From positions 248,001 through 312,000 of the forward strand of contig NZ_BCWU01000001.1 in NCBI RefSeq assembly GCF_001592365.1: DNA of 64,000 nucleotides, in the 5' to 3' direction. Source of the DNA: Gordonia hydrophobica NBRC 16057. Its GTDB lineage: Bacteria > Actinomycetota > Actinomycetes > Mycobacteriales > Mycobacteriaceae. The first letter of the stretch is position 1. Every line of letters starts with the position of its first letter. The notes under the pieces are model-generated. The model was not told where the DNA came from and searched no databases. It worked only from the letters and a program-made list of their open reading frames with translations. Below are positions 28,821 to 37,390 of this stretch, piece by piece. The position numbers were made by a program, and so were the translations under genes.

Positions 28821-29812
28821 CGGGCCGAGACGGTCGCCAACGTGGCGGCGGCCGTCCCGGCGTCGCTGACGGTGACGGTGACGCGTCGTCCGTTGCTGCG
28901 GCGGGTCACCTCCACCGCGGGGCCCGACCGCAGGATGATGCCGAGCGCACCGCTGCGCAGGCGGATTCCGTAGCCGCCGAAATCGCCGATGGCGCGGATG
29001 TCGACGACGTCGACGTTCTCGATGTCGTCGATCGGGACGTGGAACCTGGGCACCCCCAGCAGCGAACGCACGCGCAGACCGTCGGCGTCGATCCGGACGT
29101 GGAACGCGATGGTGGTGGCGATCAAGGCGACGACCACCACGGTCACGATCAGCGCGGGGACGATGCCGCCGGTGCTGGTACCGCCGACAGCGGCCAGTAC
29201 GACGAACAGGCCGGCGACGATCAGGGCGACGACGGTGCAGACCGCCACCCACGGTGCGACCGTCTCGGTGCTGACCCAGGCCAGGCGCTCACCGCGAGTG
29301 GTCGGCAGCGGCTGCACCGGACGAGACGCTCGTGCCAGGTCCCGCGGGATCGCCAGCCAGCCCAGGAGGCCGATCACGACGGCGACGGCGATCATGATGC
29401 CGATCGCCGCGGTCACGTCAGCGGTCCCGCCGTCGGCTTGCGCGACGACCGTCGCCGCCAACAGGTAAGAGGGTCCGGCGACGGCGGCCGCGGTGATCGC
29501 GGCGACCGCCCGGAACGACGGTCCGCGCCCGCCTGATCGGAGCGGCCGCAGATTCGGCACGACGATCAACAGCGGCAACGCCAGTCCGATGACGACGGTG
29601 AGGGCCAGCGGCACCCACGCCGAACCCCACCGGTCCGCCTCGCCCGCCGCGTTCCAGTGGACGGCGATCCGATTGGGCAGTCGCGGCCACGCGATGAGTT
29701 GGGCGGTCACCGACGCGAGCACCGAGATCGCGGGCACCACGAGTCCGACGGCGAGGTAGGCGACGGTGCGTCGAGTGGAGTTCTCGGCCGGGCGGGGGTC
29801 AGGTGTATTCAC
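28811..29812 (-). CDS. DUF1648-domain membrane protein
   Basis: A 333-residue membrane protein with about six helices. The DUF1648 motif is clear near the N terminus: LIAWPRLPNRIAVHWNAAGEADRW. The C-terminal 110 residues are soluble and resemble a small PH-like fold (HVRIDADGLRVRSLLGVPRFHVPIDDIENVDV). Such proteins are usually paired with YtrA-type GntR regulators, as here, where it overlaps the regulator by 14 bp. It may be part of an antibiotic- or envelope-stress unit; this is inference. Confidence 0.8.
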   Translation of the reverse strand: MNTPDPRPAENSTRRTVAYLAVGLVVPAISVLASVTAQLIAWPRLPNRIAVHWNAAGEADRWGSAWVPLALTVVIGLALPLLIVVPNLRPLRSGGRGPSFRAVAAITAAAVAGPSYLLAATVVAQADGGTADVTAAIGIMIAVAVVIGLLGWLAIPRDLARASRPVQPLPTTRGERLAWVSTETVAPWVAVCTVVALIVAGLFVVLAAVGGTSTGGIVPALIVTVVVVALIATTIAFHVRIDADGLRVRSLLGVPRFHVPIDDIENVDVVDIRAIGDFGGYGIRLRSGALGIILRSGPAVEVTRRSNGRRVTVTVSDAGTAAATLATVSARQR

Positions 29813-30158
29813 GGAGTGCCTCCTGAATCAGGGCTGTCAGGGTCTGTGACGGCAGGCCTGCCGCCGCCGCCTTCGCGGCGAGTCGTCGGATGTCGTCGTG
29901 CATCGAGGAGAGGACGTCGGCGGTATCGGTCACCACGGCGCCGCGTCCGCGCCGCAACTCCACCAGGCCCTCGTCGCGCAGGTCCTGGTAGGCGTGCAGA
30001 ACGGTGTGGGCGTTCACGCCGAGGGCGCCCGCCACCTCGCGGGCGGAGGGGAGCCGTTCTCCCGCATGCAATCGTCCCGCCGCCGCCTCCGTGCGAACAC
30101 TGTCGGCGATCTGCGTGAAGATCGGGGTATCGATCGTCGGATCGATGCGGAACAACAT
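29799..30158 (-). CDS. GntR-family regulator, YtrA subfamily
   Basis: A 119-residue short GntR regulator: an N-terminal winged helix (DPTIDTPIFTQIADSVRTEAAAG, LPSAREVAGALGVNAHTVLHAYQDLRDEGLVELRRGRGAVV) and a short helical C-terminal dimerisation tail instead of a ligand-binding domain, which is the YtrA pattern. Its promoter contains an inverted repeat consistent with autorepression, and -10 placement suggests a leaderless message. It controls the overlapping DUF1648 gene. Confidence 0.9.
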   Translation of the reverse strand: MLFRIDPTIDTPIFTQIADSVRTEAAAGRLHAGERLPSAREVAGALGVNAHTVLHAYQDLRDEGLVELRRGRGAVVTDTADVLSSMHDDIRRLAAKAAAAGLPSQTLTALIQEALREYT

Positions 30159-30161
30159 AAA

Positions 30162-30194
30162 CTAGTTATAGTTCAACTAGAACAAACCAGTCAA
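30162..30194 (-). promoter_or_regulatory. GntR promoter with operator
   Basis: On the minus strand TTGACT (30189-30194) and TATAAC (30165-30170) are separated by 18 nt, a near-consensus promoter in an unusually AT-rich stretch. The -10 ends 6 nt before the ATG at 30158. The inverted repeat CTAGTT-N7-AACTAG (30162-30180) overlaps the -10 and is a likely GntR binding site. Confidence 0.65.
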
Positions 30195-30235
30195 GACTCG
30201 ATGGACCTGCACAATCGACGCGCGCCTGAATGACA

Positions 30236-30241
30236 TAGGCT
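30236..30241 (+). promoter_or_regulatory. -10 hexamer of gltX, probable leaderless start
   Basis: TAGGCT is 7 nt before the gltX ATG at 30249; no Shine-Dalgarno is visible. Confidence 0.4.
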
Positions 30242-30248
30242 GACCTGC

Positions 30249-31754
30249 ATGACCAGTGCTGACAACGTTCGCGTTCGCTTCTGCCCGTCACCCACCGGAA
30301 CACCGCACGTCGGTCTCGCCCGCACCGCGCTGTTCAACTTTGCGCAGGCCCGTCATGTCGGTGGAACCTTCGTCTTCCGCATCGAGGACACCGACGCGGC
30401 GCGCGACAGCCAGGAGTCGTACGACGCCATCCTCGACGCGCTCCGGTGGCTCGGCCTCGACTGGGACGAGGGTCCTGAAGTCGGCGGCCCCCACGGCCCC
30501 TACCGGCAGTCCGAGCGCAAGGAGATCCACCTCGACGTGGTGGCCCGGTTGCTCGAAGCCGGGGAGGCGTACCGGGCGTACTCCACCAACGAGGAAGTGG
30601 AAGCGCGCCACAAGGCCGCGGGCCGCGACCCAAAGCTCGGCTACGACAACTTCGACCGCGATCTCACCGACGAGCAGCGTGCCGCTTTCGAGGCGGAGGG
30701 TCGTAAGTCCGTCATCCGACTGCGCATGCCCGACGAAGACCTCTCCTGGGACGACCTCGTCCGCGGCACCACCACTATCAAGGCGGGCACCGTCCCGGAC
30801 TTCGCGCTCACCCGCGGCGCCACCGCAGGGGCGGCCGATGCCGTCGGCGATCCGCTCTACACGCTCGTCAACCCGGTCGACGACGCCATGATGAAGATCA
30901 CCCACGTGCTCCGCGGCGAGGACCTCCTGCCGTCCACACCTCGCCAGATCGCGCTGTACCGCGCCCTCATGCGGATCGGCGTCGCCGACCGCGTCCCCGA
31001 GTTCGGGCACCTGCCGTTCGTGATGGGCGACGGCAACCGGAAGCTCTCCAAGCGCGACCCGGAATCGAGTCTCTTCCATCACCGTGACCGCGGTTTCCTT
31101 CCCGAAGGGCTCATCAACTACCTCGCGCTCCTCGGATGGGGGCTGTCCGCAGACCAGGACGTCTTCAGTCTCGACGAGATGATCGCGGCGTTCGACGTTC
31201 GCAACGTCAACTCCAACCCCGCCCGCTTCGACCAGCGCAAGGCCGACGCCATCAACGCCGAGCACATCCGGCGCCTGGAACCCGCCGACTTCGCGGCACG
31301 GCTCCAGCAGTTCCTCATCGGGGCCGGTCACCTCGACGGACCGGTCGACGTCGAACGCTGGGCCGTGATCGCCGACCTCGTCCAGACCCGCATCCAGGTC
31401 CTCGGCGACGCCTGGGCGCTCATCCAGTTCCTCTTCGTGACCGACGACGCGCTCGTCTATGACGAGAAGTCGGTCACCAAGAACCTCGGCGGCGACGCGA
31501 CCGCCGTCCTCGACGCCGCCATCACCGCCTGCGAAGCCGTCGAGAACTGGGACACCGCCACCCTCGAAGAGGCGCTCAAGGCCGCGCTCGTCGACGGCCT
31601 CGAACTCAAGCCGCGCAAGGCGTTCGGACCCGTCCGGGTCGGCGTGACCGGAGCCGCTGTCAGCCCTCCGTTGTACGAGAGCATGGAGTTGCTCGGCCGC
31701 GACTCCTCGCTCGCTCGCCTGCGGCGTGCTCGGGAATTGTCGGCGTCGATCTAA
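30249..31754 (+). CDS. gltX: Glutamyl-tRNA synthetase
   Basis: A 501-residue class I aminoacyl-tRNA synthetase. The HIGH-equivalent motif is [14 protein letters not shown] and the KMSKS-equivalent is KLSKRDPES. The C-terminal anticodon-binding domain is of the bacterial all-helical type. As no glutaminyl-tRNA synthetase is expected and gatB is present in the window, the enzyme is probably non-discriminating, charging both tRNA-Glu and tRNA-Gln with glutamate; both such tRNA genes follow about 350-480 bp downstream. Confidence 0.95.
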   Translation: MTSADNVRVRFCPSPTGTPHVGLARTALFNFAQARHVGGTFVFRIEDTDAARDSQESYDAILDALRWLGLDWDEGPEVGGPHGPYRQSERKEIHLDVVARLLEAGEAYRAYSTNEEVEARHKAAGRDPKLGYDNFDRDLTDEQRAAFEAEGRKSVIRLRMPDEDLSWDDLVRGTTTIKAGTVPDFALTRGATAGAADAVGDPLYTLVNPVDDAMMKITHVLRGEDLLPSTPRQIALYRALMRIGVADRVPEFGHLPFVMGDGNRKLSKRDPESSLFHHRDRGFLPEGLINYLALLGWGLSADQDVFSLDEMIAAFDVRNVNSNPARFDQRKADAINAEHIRRLEPADFAARLQQFLIGAGHLDGPVDVERWAVIADLVQTRIQVLGDAWALIQFLFVTDDALVYDEKSVTKNLGGDATAVLDAAITACEAVENWDTATLEEALKAALVDGLELKPRKAFGPVRVGVTGAAVSPPLYESMELLGRDSSLARLRRARELSASI

Positions 31755-31773
31755 TCCGCACACTGCGTCGCCC

Positions 31774-31895
31774 GCCTGCGCGCGGTAGCGTCGTGCCTGC
31801 GCTGCTTCGGCAGTCCTCGCCCCTCGGCTAGCGCCTCGGGGCTGCGGAGGGCTCAGCAGTCGCAGGCACGACGCTACCGCGCGCAGGCTCGTTTT
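31774..31895. repeat. Very large perfect hairpin after gltX
   Basis: Two perfect 28-nt arms, 31774-31801 and 31861-31888, enclose 59 nt with further structure: CTGC-TTCG-GCAG (31802-31813), with a stable UUCG tetraloop, and a near-symmetrical CCTCGCCCC...GGGGCTGCGGAGG block. TTTT follows the right arm at 31891. It begins 19 nt after the gltX stop and may act as its terminator, but its size and layering are far beyond a normal terminator. A dispersed intergenic element is the main alternative. Confidence 0.85.
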
Positions 31896-32103
31896 CTGGT
31901 CGGTGCGGTTGTCTGCTGATCCGGGTGCGCTGTGAGTGCGTCGTGTAGTCGTGGCACTCGGGGTTCGATGAAGTCGAGCATCCGGGTTGGATTTAGGGCT
32001 GTGACCAGCCGATTTGTGTTTGGGGTGGGGGTTGTTGGTATTGTTCTTCCCGGCCCGGAAAGCGGGCGGCGCGGTGCGCCGGTCGCGGTTCGGATCAAAC
32101 CCT
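31896..32103 (+). other. Intergenic region with tRNA promoter area
   Basis: No credible gene. Part of it (about 31980-32050) is relatively T-rich on the plus strand and GTG/GGT-rich, ending in a candidate -10 (TATTGT near 32038-32043) and a GC-rich stretch before tRNA-Gln. A reading frame on the opposite strand crosses the tRNA gene and is dismissed. The promoter for the two tRNAs most likely lies here. Confidence 0.4.
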
Positions 32104-32175
32104 TGGGGTATGGTGTAATTGGCAACACAGCGGTTTCTGGTACCGCCATTCTAGGTTCGAGTCCTGGTACCCCAG
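32104..32175 (+). tRNA. tRNA-Gln (anticodon CTG)
   Basis: Acceptor TGGGGTA pairs with TACCCCA (32168-32174), discriminator G. The anticodon arm GCGGT-TTCTGGT-ACCGC gives CTG. The T arm carries GGTTCGAGTCC. CCA is not encoded. The weak first pair U-A of the acceptor is typical of tRNA-Gln and is important for amidotransferase recognition. Confidence 0.95.
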
Positions 32176-32232
32176 CGATGCACGGAGCGTGATACTCTCT
32201 GTGCCTCAATACAACTCAATGAGTTGTCCTAG

Positions 32233-32305
32233 GGCCCCGTCGTCTAGCGGCCTAGGACGCCGCCCTCTCAAGGCGGTAGCGCGGGTTCGAATCCCGTCGG
32301 GGCTA
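32233..32305 (+). tRNA. tRNA-Glu (anticodon CTC)
   Basis: Acceptor GGCCCCG pairs with CGGGGCT (32298-32304) with a G-U first pair and discriminator A. The anticodon arm CCGCC-CTCTCAA-GGCGG gives CTC, and the T arm has GGGTTCGAATCCC. CCA is not encoded. It lies 57 nt after tRNA-Gln and the two are probably co-transcribed. Confidence 0.95.
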
Positions 32306-32370
32306 CAGATAGAGAAGGACCCCCATCCCGCACGAAGTGCGCGATGGGGGTCCTTCTCTATCTGTATTTT
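32305..32370 (+). terminator. Terminator of the tRNA operon, extra-long stem
   Basis: Perfect 23-bp arms (32305-32327 with 32343-32365) continue past one mismatch into CGCAC-GAA-GTGCG, then TTTT. The left arm starts on the discriminator base of tRNA-Glu, so 3' processing must open or cut the hairpin. Confidence 0.92.
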
Positions 32371-32524
32371 CAACTGAGTGATTCGAGGAGGAGCGAAGCG
32401 ACGGAGTCCCGTCGGGGCGACCGCGCTGGGTAAGAAGGTCTCGGGTTAAAGGCCAAGGGTCGCAGACCAACCCAACAGCCCTAGCTGTGCCCCCACCTTG
32501 CGTACTCCGACTCCAACTACTCTC
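32371..32524 (+). other. Intergenic region downstream of tRNA-Glu
   Basis: No gene is visible. It contains a copy of TCCCGTCGGGGC (32407-32418) identical to the 3' end of tRNA-Glu (32292-32303), a possible remnant of an attachment site. No integrase or phage gene is present in the window. Confidence 0.4.
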
Positions 32525-32962
32525 ATGATCATCATGTCGCCTCTCCAACTCTCCGCCTCCGCCCTCCCGCACTCCTGGGTACCCGCCGCCGAGTCCGTCA
32601 CCCACGACCTCGCCGTCATGTACAGCGGACCAGTCGAGGCGTCGGCGGTGACGGCCGACCGGAATTGGCAGTGGGAATCGATGGGAGATGGATTAATCGC
32701 CGTAGGAATGACGGGACCAGTGGCCTTTCTGACCGGTAACGGGTTTCGGATCGATGCCCGATTCGGGGAGGCTGCGGTAGTGCTCGCACACCTCGTCCAG
32801 GATCACCTCGCCGGATACGAGTACGCACTCTGGCCGGCGTACGAGAACGCCGGGCGCGTGACACGTACGTTGACGCCTGGGCTCCGTGATGGCACTGCGG
32901 TCTGGCTTGCGCGTGGCGGCGCTGTCTGGGTACCGATCGGCGGGCTGCGTGCCGACGTCTGA
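32525..32962 (+). CDS. Hypothetical protein
   Basis: A 145-residue frame starting MIIMSPLQLSASALPHSW; the ATG at 32534 is an equally good start. No signal peptide, membrane helix or known motif is seen. The middle (AVVLAHLVQDHLAGYEYALWPAYENAGRVTRT) looks like folded helical protein, and codon use settles into the normal GC-rich pattern after about residue 40. It has no clear ribosome site. It could be an orphan gene or a degraded insertion next to the tRNAs. Confidence 0.4.
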   Translation: MIIMSPLQLSASALPHSWVPAAESVTHDLAVMYSGPVEASAVTADRNWQWESMGDGLIAVGMTGPVAFLTGNGFRIDARFGEAAVVLAHLVQDHLAGYEYALWPAYENAGRVTRTLTPGLRDGTAVWLARGGAVWVPIGGLRADV

Positions 32963-33028
32963 CGGCCTTCGCTGCAGACTGTGCCATGTGCTACCTCTCA
33001 GGTACCGAATGGCACAGTCTCCCGCAGA

Positions 33029-33529
33029 TCAGTCGCCCAGAAACTCCGCTGTCGACCCGGCGACGGGCATCGCGGGCAGACCGAGTTTGCGGTGGTCCCA
33101 GGAGCGGACTCGTGAGGGGACGAGGCGGACGGCGACGCGCTTGTTCATCATCGCCTCCACAGCGGGCTTGAGGTCGTCGCTGTACGGCCCGTTGTAGCGC
33201 TCCCACACGCTGATCCCGACGTTGAGGCAGGCGTCGGGATCGTCGTGGATCTCGACCGTTCCCTCGATGCTGACACCGCGCAGTTGGTCGTAGGTGTCGC
33301 CGGCCTCGATGAGGATGGTGGCGCGCGGATCACGACGCAGATTCACGACCTTCTGCGACTTCGCCTTGGTCTCGAACCAGATCTCACCGTCGATCACCGC
33401 GTACCACATGGCGATCAGGTGAATGCCGTTCTTGCCGACGGTGCCGAGGTTCGCGATCCGGTGCTGCGCGATGAAGTCGGTGATCTCGTCGTCGGACATC
33501 ACGATGCTCGATCGTTGATTGATTCCCAT
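33029..33529 (-). CDS. PPOX-class F420-dependent flavin-fold protein (Rv2991-like)
   Basis: A 166-residue split-barrel protein of the pyridoxamine 5'-phosphate oxidase-like superfamily. MSDDEITDFIAQHRIANLGTVGKNG at the N terminus and IWFETKAKSQKVVNLRRDPRATILIEAG are typical of the F420/FMN-binding actinobacterial group. Position next to the IclR gene matches M. tuberculosis Rv2991. Substrate unknown; the cofC gene for F420 synthesis lies 7 kb away. ATG at 33529 gives the family length. Confidence 0.85.
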   Translation of the reverse strand: MGINQRSSIVMSDDEITDFIAQHRIANLGTVGKNGIHLIAMWYAVIDGEIWFETKAKSQKVVNLRRDPRATILIEAGDTYDQLRGVSIEGTVEIHDDPDACLNVGISVWERYNGPYSDDLKPAVEAMMNKRVAVRLVPSRVRSWDHRKLGLPAMPVAGSTAEFLGD

Positions 33530-33573
33530 GCCCGTGACGGTAGTGCGCGGACTATAACGCTGTACAGGGGACG

Positions 33574-34293
33574 TCAGCTGCGCGCAGGGGAGTCCAGGCG
33601 TGCGGTGATCGCGTCGGCGGCGGCGATGACGTCGGTCGCCCACTTCTCGCCGGGCCGACGCCCCATCCGGTCCACGGGGCCGGAGATGGACACGGCGGCG
33701 ACGACCGCGCCGGAGCCGTCGCGGACGGGTGCGGAGACACTGGCGACGCCGGCCGCGCGTTCGGCGACGCTCTGGGCCCAGCCGCGTCGCCGGATGTCGG
33801 CGAGCGTGCGCTCGGAGTAGACGGCGTCGTTGAGCACCGTGCGGAGCGTGTCGGGATCGGCCCAGGCGGCGAGCACCTTGGCTGCGGAACCGGCCGACAT
33901 CGGCAGCCGTGAGCCCTCGGGCACGGTGTCGCGGAGCCCGGTGGGCGGTTCGACGGCGACGAGGCAGACCCGTTCCACGCCCTCGCGGCGATACAGCTGC
34001 ACCGACTCTCCGGTCGTCTCCTGCAGGCGGGGGAGCGCGAGCAGTGCGGCCTCGCGCACGGCGTCGCGCGCGGTGGCGGCGAGACGGCCGAGTGTGGGCC
34101 CTGGAATCCAGCGACCCGACTCGTCACGGGTGACGAGCTGGTGGACCTCCAGTCCCACGGCCAGCCGGTGGGCCGTGGCCCGCGGCAATCCGGTGACGTC
34201 GCACAGTTCGCTGAGATTGCACGGCTGGTCGGCGACGACGTGGAGAATCATCACTGCTTTGTCCAGCACGCCGATTCCGCTATCCTTTCCCAT
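33574..34293 (-). CDS. ndgR: IclR-family regulator, NdgR-like
   Basis: A 239-residue regulator: N-terminal winged helix (LSELCDVTGLPRATAHRLAVGLEVHQLV) and C-terminal IclR effector domain (LPRLQETTGESVQLYRREGVERVCLVAVEPP ... LPMSAGSAAKVLAAWAD). Divergent from leuCD, exactly the setting of NdgR in Streptomyces and Rv2989 in mycobacteria, which control leucine and other amino-acid genes. The TAATAT -10 lies 6 nt before the ATG, so the message is probably leaderless. Confidence 0.9.
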   Translation of the reverse strand: MGKDSGIGVLDKAVMILHVVADQPCNLSELCDVTGLPRATAHRLAVGLEVHQLVTRDESGRWIPGPTLGRLAATARDAVREAALLALPRLQETTGESVQLYRREGVERVCLVAVEPPTGLRDTVPEGSRLPMSAGSAAKVLAAWADPDTLRTVLNDAVYSERTLADIRRRGWAQSVAERAAGVASVSAPVRDGSGAVVAAVSISGPVDRMGRRPGEKWATDVIAAADAITARLDSPARS

Positions 34294-34294
34294 A

Positions 34295-34319
34295 GGACGA
34301 TATTAGCCGTCCATATACT
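34295..34319. promoter_or_regulatory. Divergent ndgR-leuC promoters and operator
   Basis: The minus-strand -10 of the regulator (TAATAT, 34300-34305) and the plus-strand -10 of leuC (TATACT, 34314-34319) are 8 bp apart. The inverted repeat GGACG-N8-CGTCC (34295-34312) covers the first and abuts the second, so one bound regulator could control both genes. Assignment of the site to NdgR is inferred. Confidence 0.6.
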
Positions 34320-34403
34320 GAGATTGAAAGTCCACGGGCGCAGGCCCGGCCGCGGGTCCCCAGCCCGGATGCGCGGCAACTACTAGAAGATGCGAGTGAG
34401 CTC

Positions 34404-35840
34404 ATGACGCAGAGCGCCGGAAAACCGCGCACGCTGGCCGAGAAGGTCTGGGACAGTCACGTCGTCGTCCCGGGCGAGGCCGATGCCAGCGGTAATTACA
34501 ATCCCGACCTGATCTACATCGACCTGCACCTGGTGCACGAGGTGACCAGCCCCCAGGCCTTCGACGGACTCCGGATGGCCGGACGCAAGCTCCGCAGACC
34601 CGACCTCACCATCGCGACCGAGGACCACAACGTCCCGACCGTCGACATCTTCAGCCCCATCGCCGATCAGGTGTCTGCGCTGCAGGTGGAGACGCTGCGC
34701 CGCAACTGCGAGGAGTTCGGCGTCGGGCTGTACCCGATGGGCGACGCCGAGCAGGGCATCGTGCACGTCGTCGGACCGCAGCTCGGCCTGACCCAGCCCG
34801 GGATGACGGTCGTTTGCGGCGACAGCCACACGTCGACCCACGGTGCATTCGGGGCCCTCGCGATGGGCATCGGCACCTCTGAGGTGGAGCACGTCATGGC
34901 CACCCAGACGCTGTCGCTGCGGCCGTTCAAGACCATGGCCATCACCGTCGACGGCGAACTGCCGCCCGGCGTGACGAGCAAGGACCTGATCCTGGCCGTG
35001 ATCGCTCAGATCGGCACCGGCGGCGGTCAGGGCCACGTCCTGGAGTACCGCGGCTCGGCCATCGAGAAGCTGTCGATGGAAGCCCGCATGACGGTCTGCA
35101 ACATGTCGATCGAGGCCGGCGCCCGCGCGGGCATGATCGCGCCCGATGCAACCACGTACGAGTTCCTCAAGGGACGCCCGCACGCACCGCAGGGCGAGGA
35201 CTGGGACGCGGCCGTCGAGTACTGGAACTCGCTGCGGACCGACGACGACGCCGTCTTCGACCGTGAGGTCCACATCAACGCCTCCGAGCTGACCCCGTTC
35301 GTCACCTGGGGCACCAACCCCGGCCAGGGGCTGCCGCTGGGCGCGAACGTCCCCGACCCCGCCGACATCGTCGACGAGACCGAGTCCCTCGCCGCCGCGC
35401 GCGCACTGGAGTACATGGACCTGACGCCCGGCACGCCGCTGCGCGAGGTCAAGGTCGACACCGTCTTCGTCGGATCGTGCACCAACGGTCGCATCGAGGA
35501 CCTGCGTGCCGTCGCAGGCATCCTCAAGGGCCGCACCGTGGCCGACGGCATGCGGATGCTCGTCGTGCCCGGATCGATGAAGGTCCGCGCTCAGGCCGAG
35601 GAGGAGGGGCTCGGTGAGATCTTCACCGCGGCAGGCGCGGAATGGCGCATGGCGGGCTGCTCGATGTGCCTGGGCATGAACCCCGACCAGCTGGCGCCGG
35701 GGGAGCGCTGCGCGTCGACGTCGAACCGCAACTTCGAGGGACGCCAGGGCAAGGGCGGACGCACGCACCTCGTCTCGCCCGAGGTGGCCGCCGCGACCGC
35801 CGTGCGTGGCACGCTCGCTGCCCCCGCCGACCTCGACTAG
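34404..35840 (+). CDS. leuC: 3-isopropylmalate dehydratase, large subunit
   Basis: A 478-residue aconitase-family subunit that isomerises isopropylmalate. The [4Fe-4S] cysteines are in [14 protein letters not shown] and [14 protein letters not shown]. The N-terminal [10 protein letters not shown] and [27 protein letters not shown] are standard. A leader of about 80 nt separates it from its -10. Start ATG at 34404 has GAG-rich sequence upstream. Operon with leuD. Confidence 0.96.
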   Translation: MTQSAGKPRTLAEKVWDSHVVVPGEADASGNYNPDLIYIDLHLVHEVTSPQAFDGLRMAGRKLRRPDLTIATEDHNVPTVDIFSPIADQVSALQVETLRRNCEEFGVGLYPMGDAEQGIVHVVGPQLGLTQPGMTVVCGDSHTSTHGAFGALAMGIGTSEVEHVMATQTLSLRPFKTMAITVDGELPPGVTSKDLILAVIAQIGTGGGQGHVLEYRGSAIEKLSMEARMTVCNMSIEAGARAGMIAPDATTYEFLKGRPHAPQGEDWDAAVEYWNSLRTDDDAVFDREVHINASELTPFVTWGTNPGQGLPLGANVPDPADIVDETESLAAARALEYMDLTPGTPLREVKVDTVFVGSCTNGRIEDLRAVAGILKGRTVADGMRMLVVPGSMKVRAQAEEEGLGEIFTAAGAEWRMAGCSMCLGMNPDQLAPGERCASTSNRNFEGRQGKGGRTHLVSPEVAAATAVRGTLAAPADLD

Positions 35841-35867
35841 CCATCCGCTGGAGGACAAGGACACATC

Positions 35868-36458
35868 ATGGAACCGTTCATCACCCACACCGGTGTCGGA
35901 GTTCCGCTGCAGCGGAGCAACGTCGACACCGACCAGATCATCCCGGCCGTCTACCTCAAGCGCGTCACGCGCACGGGCTTCGAGGACGGCCTGTTCGCGG
36001 CCTGGCGCGGAGATCCCGACTTCATTCTCAACAACGAGCCCTGGAGCCACGGCTCGGTCCTGGTGGCCGGGCCCGACTTCGGCACCGGCTCCTCGCGTGA
36101 GCACGCGGTTTGGGCGCTGATGGATTTCGGCTTCCGCGTGGTGATCTCCTCGCGCTTCGCCGACATCTTCCGCGGCAACGCCGGCAAGGCGGGACTCGTT
36201 GCGGCACAGGTGGAACAGTCCGACGTCGAGCTGATCTGGAAGCGGCTGGAAGCCGAGCCCGGACTCGAGGTGACCGTCGACCTCGAGGCCAAGACCGTCA
36301 CCGTCGGCGACCTCGTGGTGCCGCTCCAGATCGACGACTACACGCGCTGGCGGCTGATGGAGGGGCTCGACGACATCGGCCTCACCCTGCGACAGACCGA
36401 CGCGATCGCCGAGTACGAACAGCGGCGTCCGTCGTTCAAACCGACGACATTGCCCTAG
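35868..36458 (+). CDS. leuD: 3-isopropylmalate dehydratase, small subunit
   Basis: A 196-residue partner of LeuC carrying the swivelling domain. The motifs [21 protein letters not shown] and [34 protein letters not shown] are diagnostic. It starts 27 bp after leuC, with TGGAGGA upstream. Confidence 0.96.
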   Translation: MEPFITHTGVGVPLQRSNVDTDQIIPAVYLKRVTRTGFEDGLFAAWRGDPDFILNNEPWSHGSVLVAGPDFGTGSSREHAVWALMDFGFRVVISSRFADIFRGNAGKAGLVAAQVEQSDVELIWKRLEAEPGLEVTVDLEAKTVTVGDLVVPLQIDDYTRWRLMEGLDDIGLTLRQTDAIAEYEQRRPSFKPTTLP

Positions 36459-36538
36459 CGCGCGACCCTGACATCGGCGAATGGACATTCGGGACGCTCA
36501 CGGCGAGAGACGATTTCGGCTCTTTCCGTGAGTGTTCT

Positions 36539-36553
36539 GTTCGGGGACCGAAC
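36539..36553. repeat. Short inverted repeat before hupB
   Basis: GTTCGG-GGA-CCGAAC, with 6-bp arms and a 3-nt centre, lies 81 nt after leuD and about 100 nt before hupB. It may be an operator or part of a leuD terminator; there is no U tract. Confidence 0.4.
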
Positions 36554-36656
36554 TTCTCGCATCAATTTGCCCTGGATGGCTTACATCGCGGCGTAATCCG
36601 TTTACCGTGTGGATAGCTGGCTCGATCCGGCCAGCGCAATACCTGCGGAGGTACGG

Positions 36657-37337
36657 ATGAACAAGGCAGAACTCATCGAGGAGCTGACCAAGCGCCTCGA
36701 TGCGGATAGAAAGACCGCGACGAGCTTCGTCGAACAGACCATCGACGCCATCGTGCGCGCCGTGAACAAGGGCGAGAGCGTCACCATCACCGGCTTCGGC
36801 GTCTTCGAGAAACGACGTCGCGCAGCCCGAGTGGCACGGAACCCGCGGACGGGTGAGACCGTGAAGGTGAAGGCGACGTCGGTTCCGGCGTTCCGTCCGG
36901 GCGCCCAGTTCAAGGCGATCGTGTCGGGCAAGCAGAAGCTCAAAGCCGGGCAGCCCGCGGTGAAGCGCGCCTCGGCAGAGCCCGCGGCCGCAGCGAAGAC
37001 GACCGCAGCGAAGACGACCGCGGAGAAGGCGGCGCCTGCGAAGAAGACCGTCGCCAAGAAGGCAGCGACGAAGAGCGCTGCGGAGAAGGCTGCACCGGCC
37101 AAGAAGACCGCAGCGAAGAGCACAGCAGCCAAGAAGACCGCCGCGAAGAGCACCGCAGCTAAGAAGACCGCAGCGAAGAAGACCGCTGCGAAGGCGACGT
37201 CGGCGAAGAAGGCGGCCACGAAGTCGACCGGCGCCGCGAAGAAGGCGACGCCCGCGAAGAAGACGGCCGCGAAGAAGACGGCCGCGAAGAAGAGCGCGGC
37301 GAAGAAGACCGCCGCCAAGAAGTCCACTCCGAACTAG
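36657..37337 (+). CDS. hupB: Histone-like nucleoid protein HupB (HU with Lys/Ala-rich tail)
   Basis: A 226-residue nucleoid protein. Residues 1-90 are a normal HU domain ([36 protein letters not shown], then RNPRTGE and PAFRPG for DNA binding). Residues from about 95 on are low complexity, built of PAKK, AAKK and KTAAKS repeats like the C-terminal tail of histone H1, as in mycobacterial HupB (HLP/LBP). The protein compacts DNA and may affect iron and growth regulation. ATG at 36657 is preceded by GGAGG; an upstream GTG would add 16 residues. Confidence 0.96.
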   Translation: MNKAELIEELTKRLDADRKTATSFVEQTIDAIVRAVNKGESVTITGFGVFEKRRRAARVARNPRTGETVKVKATSVPAFRPGAQFKAIVSGKQKLKAGQPAVKRASAEPAAAAKTTAAKTTAEKAAPAKKTVAKKAATKSAAEKAAPAKKTAAKSTAAKKTAAKSTAAKKTAAKKTAAKATSAKKAATKSTGAAKKATPAKKTAAKKTAAKKSAAKKTAAKKSTPN

Positions 37338-37390
37338 GGAGCACAACGCTCGAGCGAATCTGACTGCCGCCGAAGGGTACTGGATACGAC

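Noticed and set aside
31874..32209. Minus-strand frame of 111 codons over the gltX-tRNA spacer
   Set aside because: It runs through the tRNA-Gln gene and the right arm of the big hairpin; Thr/Pro/Arg-rich and without a start signal.
34383..36488. Long minus-strand frame of 701 codons opposite leuC and leuD
   Set aside because: Same reason; low-complexity composition and no motifs, while leuCD are certain.
36940..37337. Minisatellite or CRISPR-like repeat array
   Set aside because: The repeats are codons for the Lys/Ala tail of HupB, are imperfect, and have no spacers. No CRISPR array was seen anywhere in the window.
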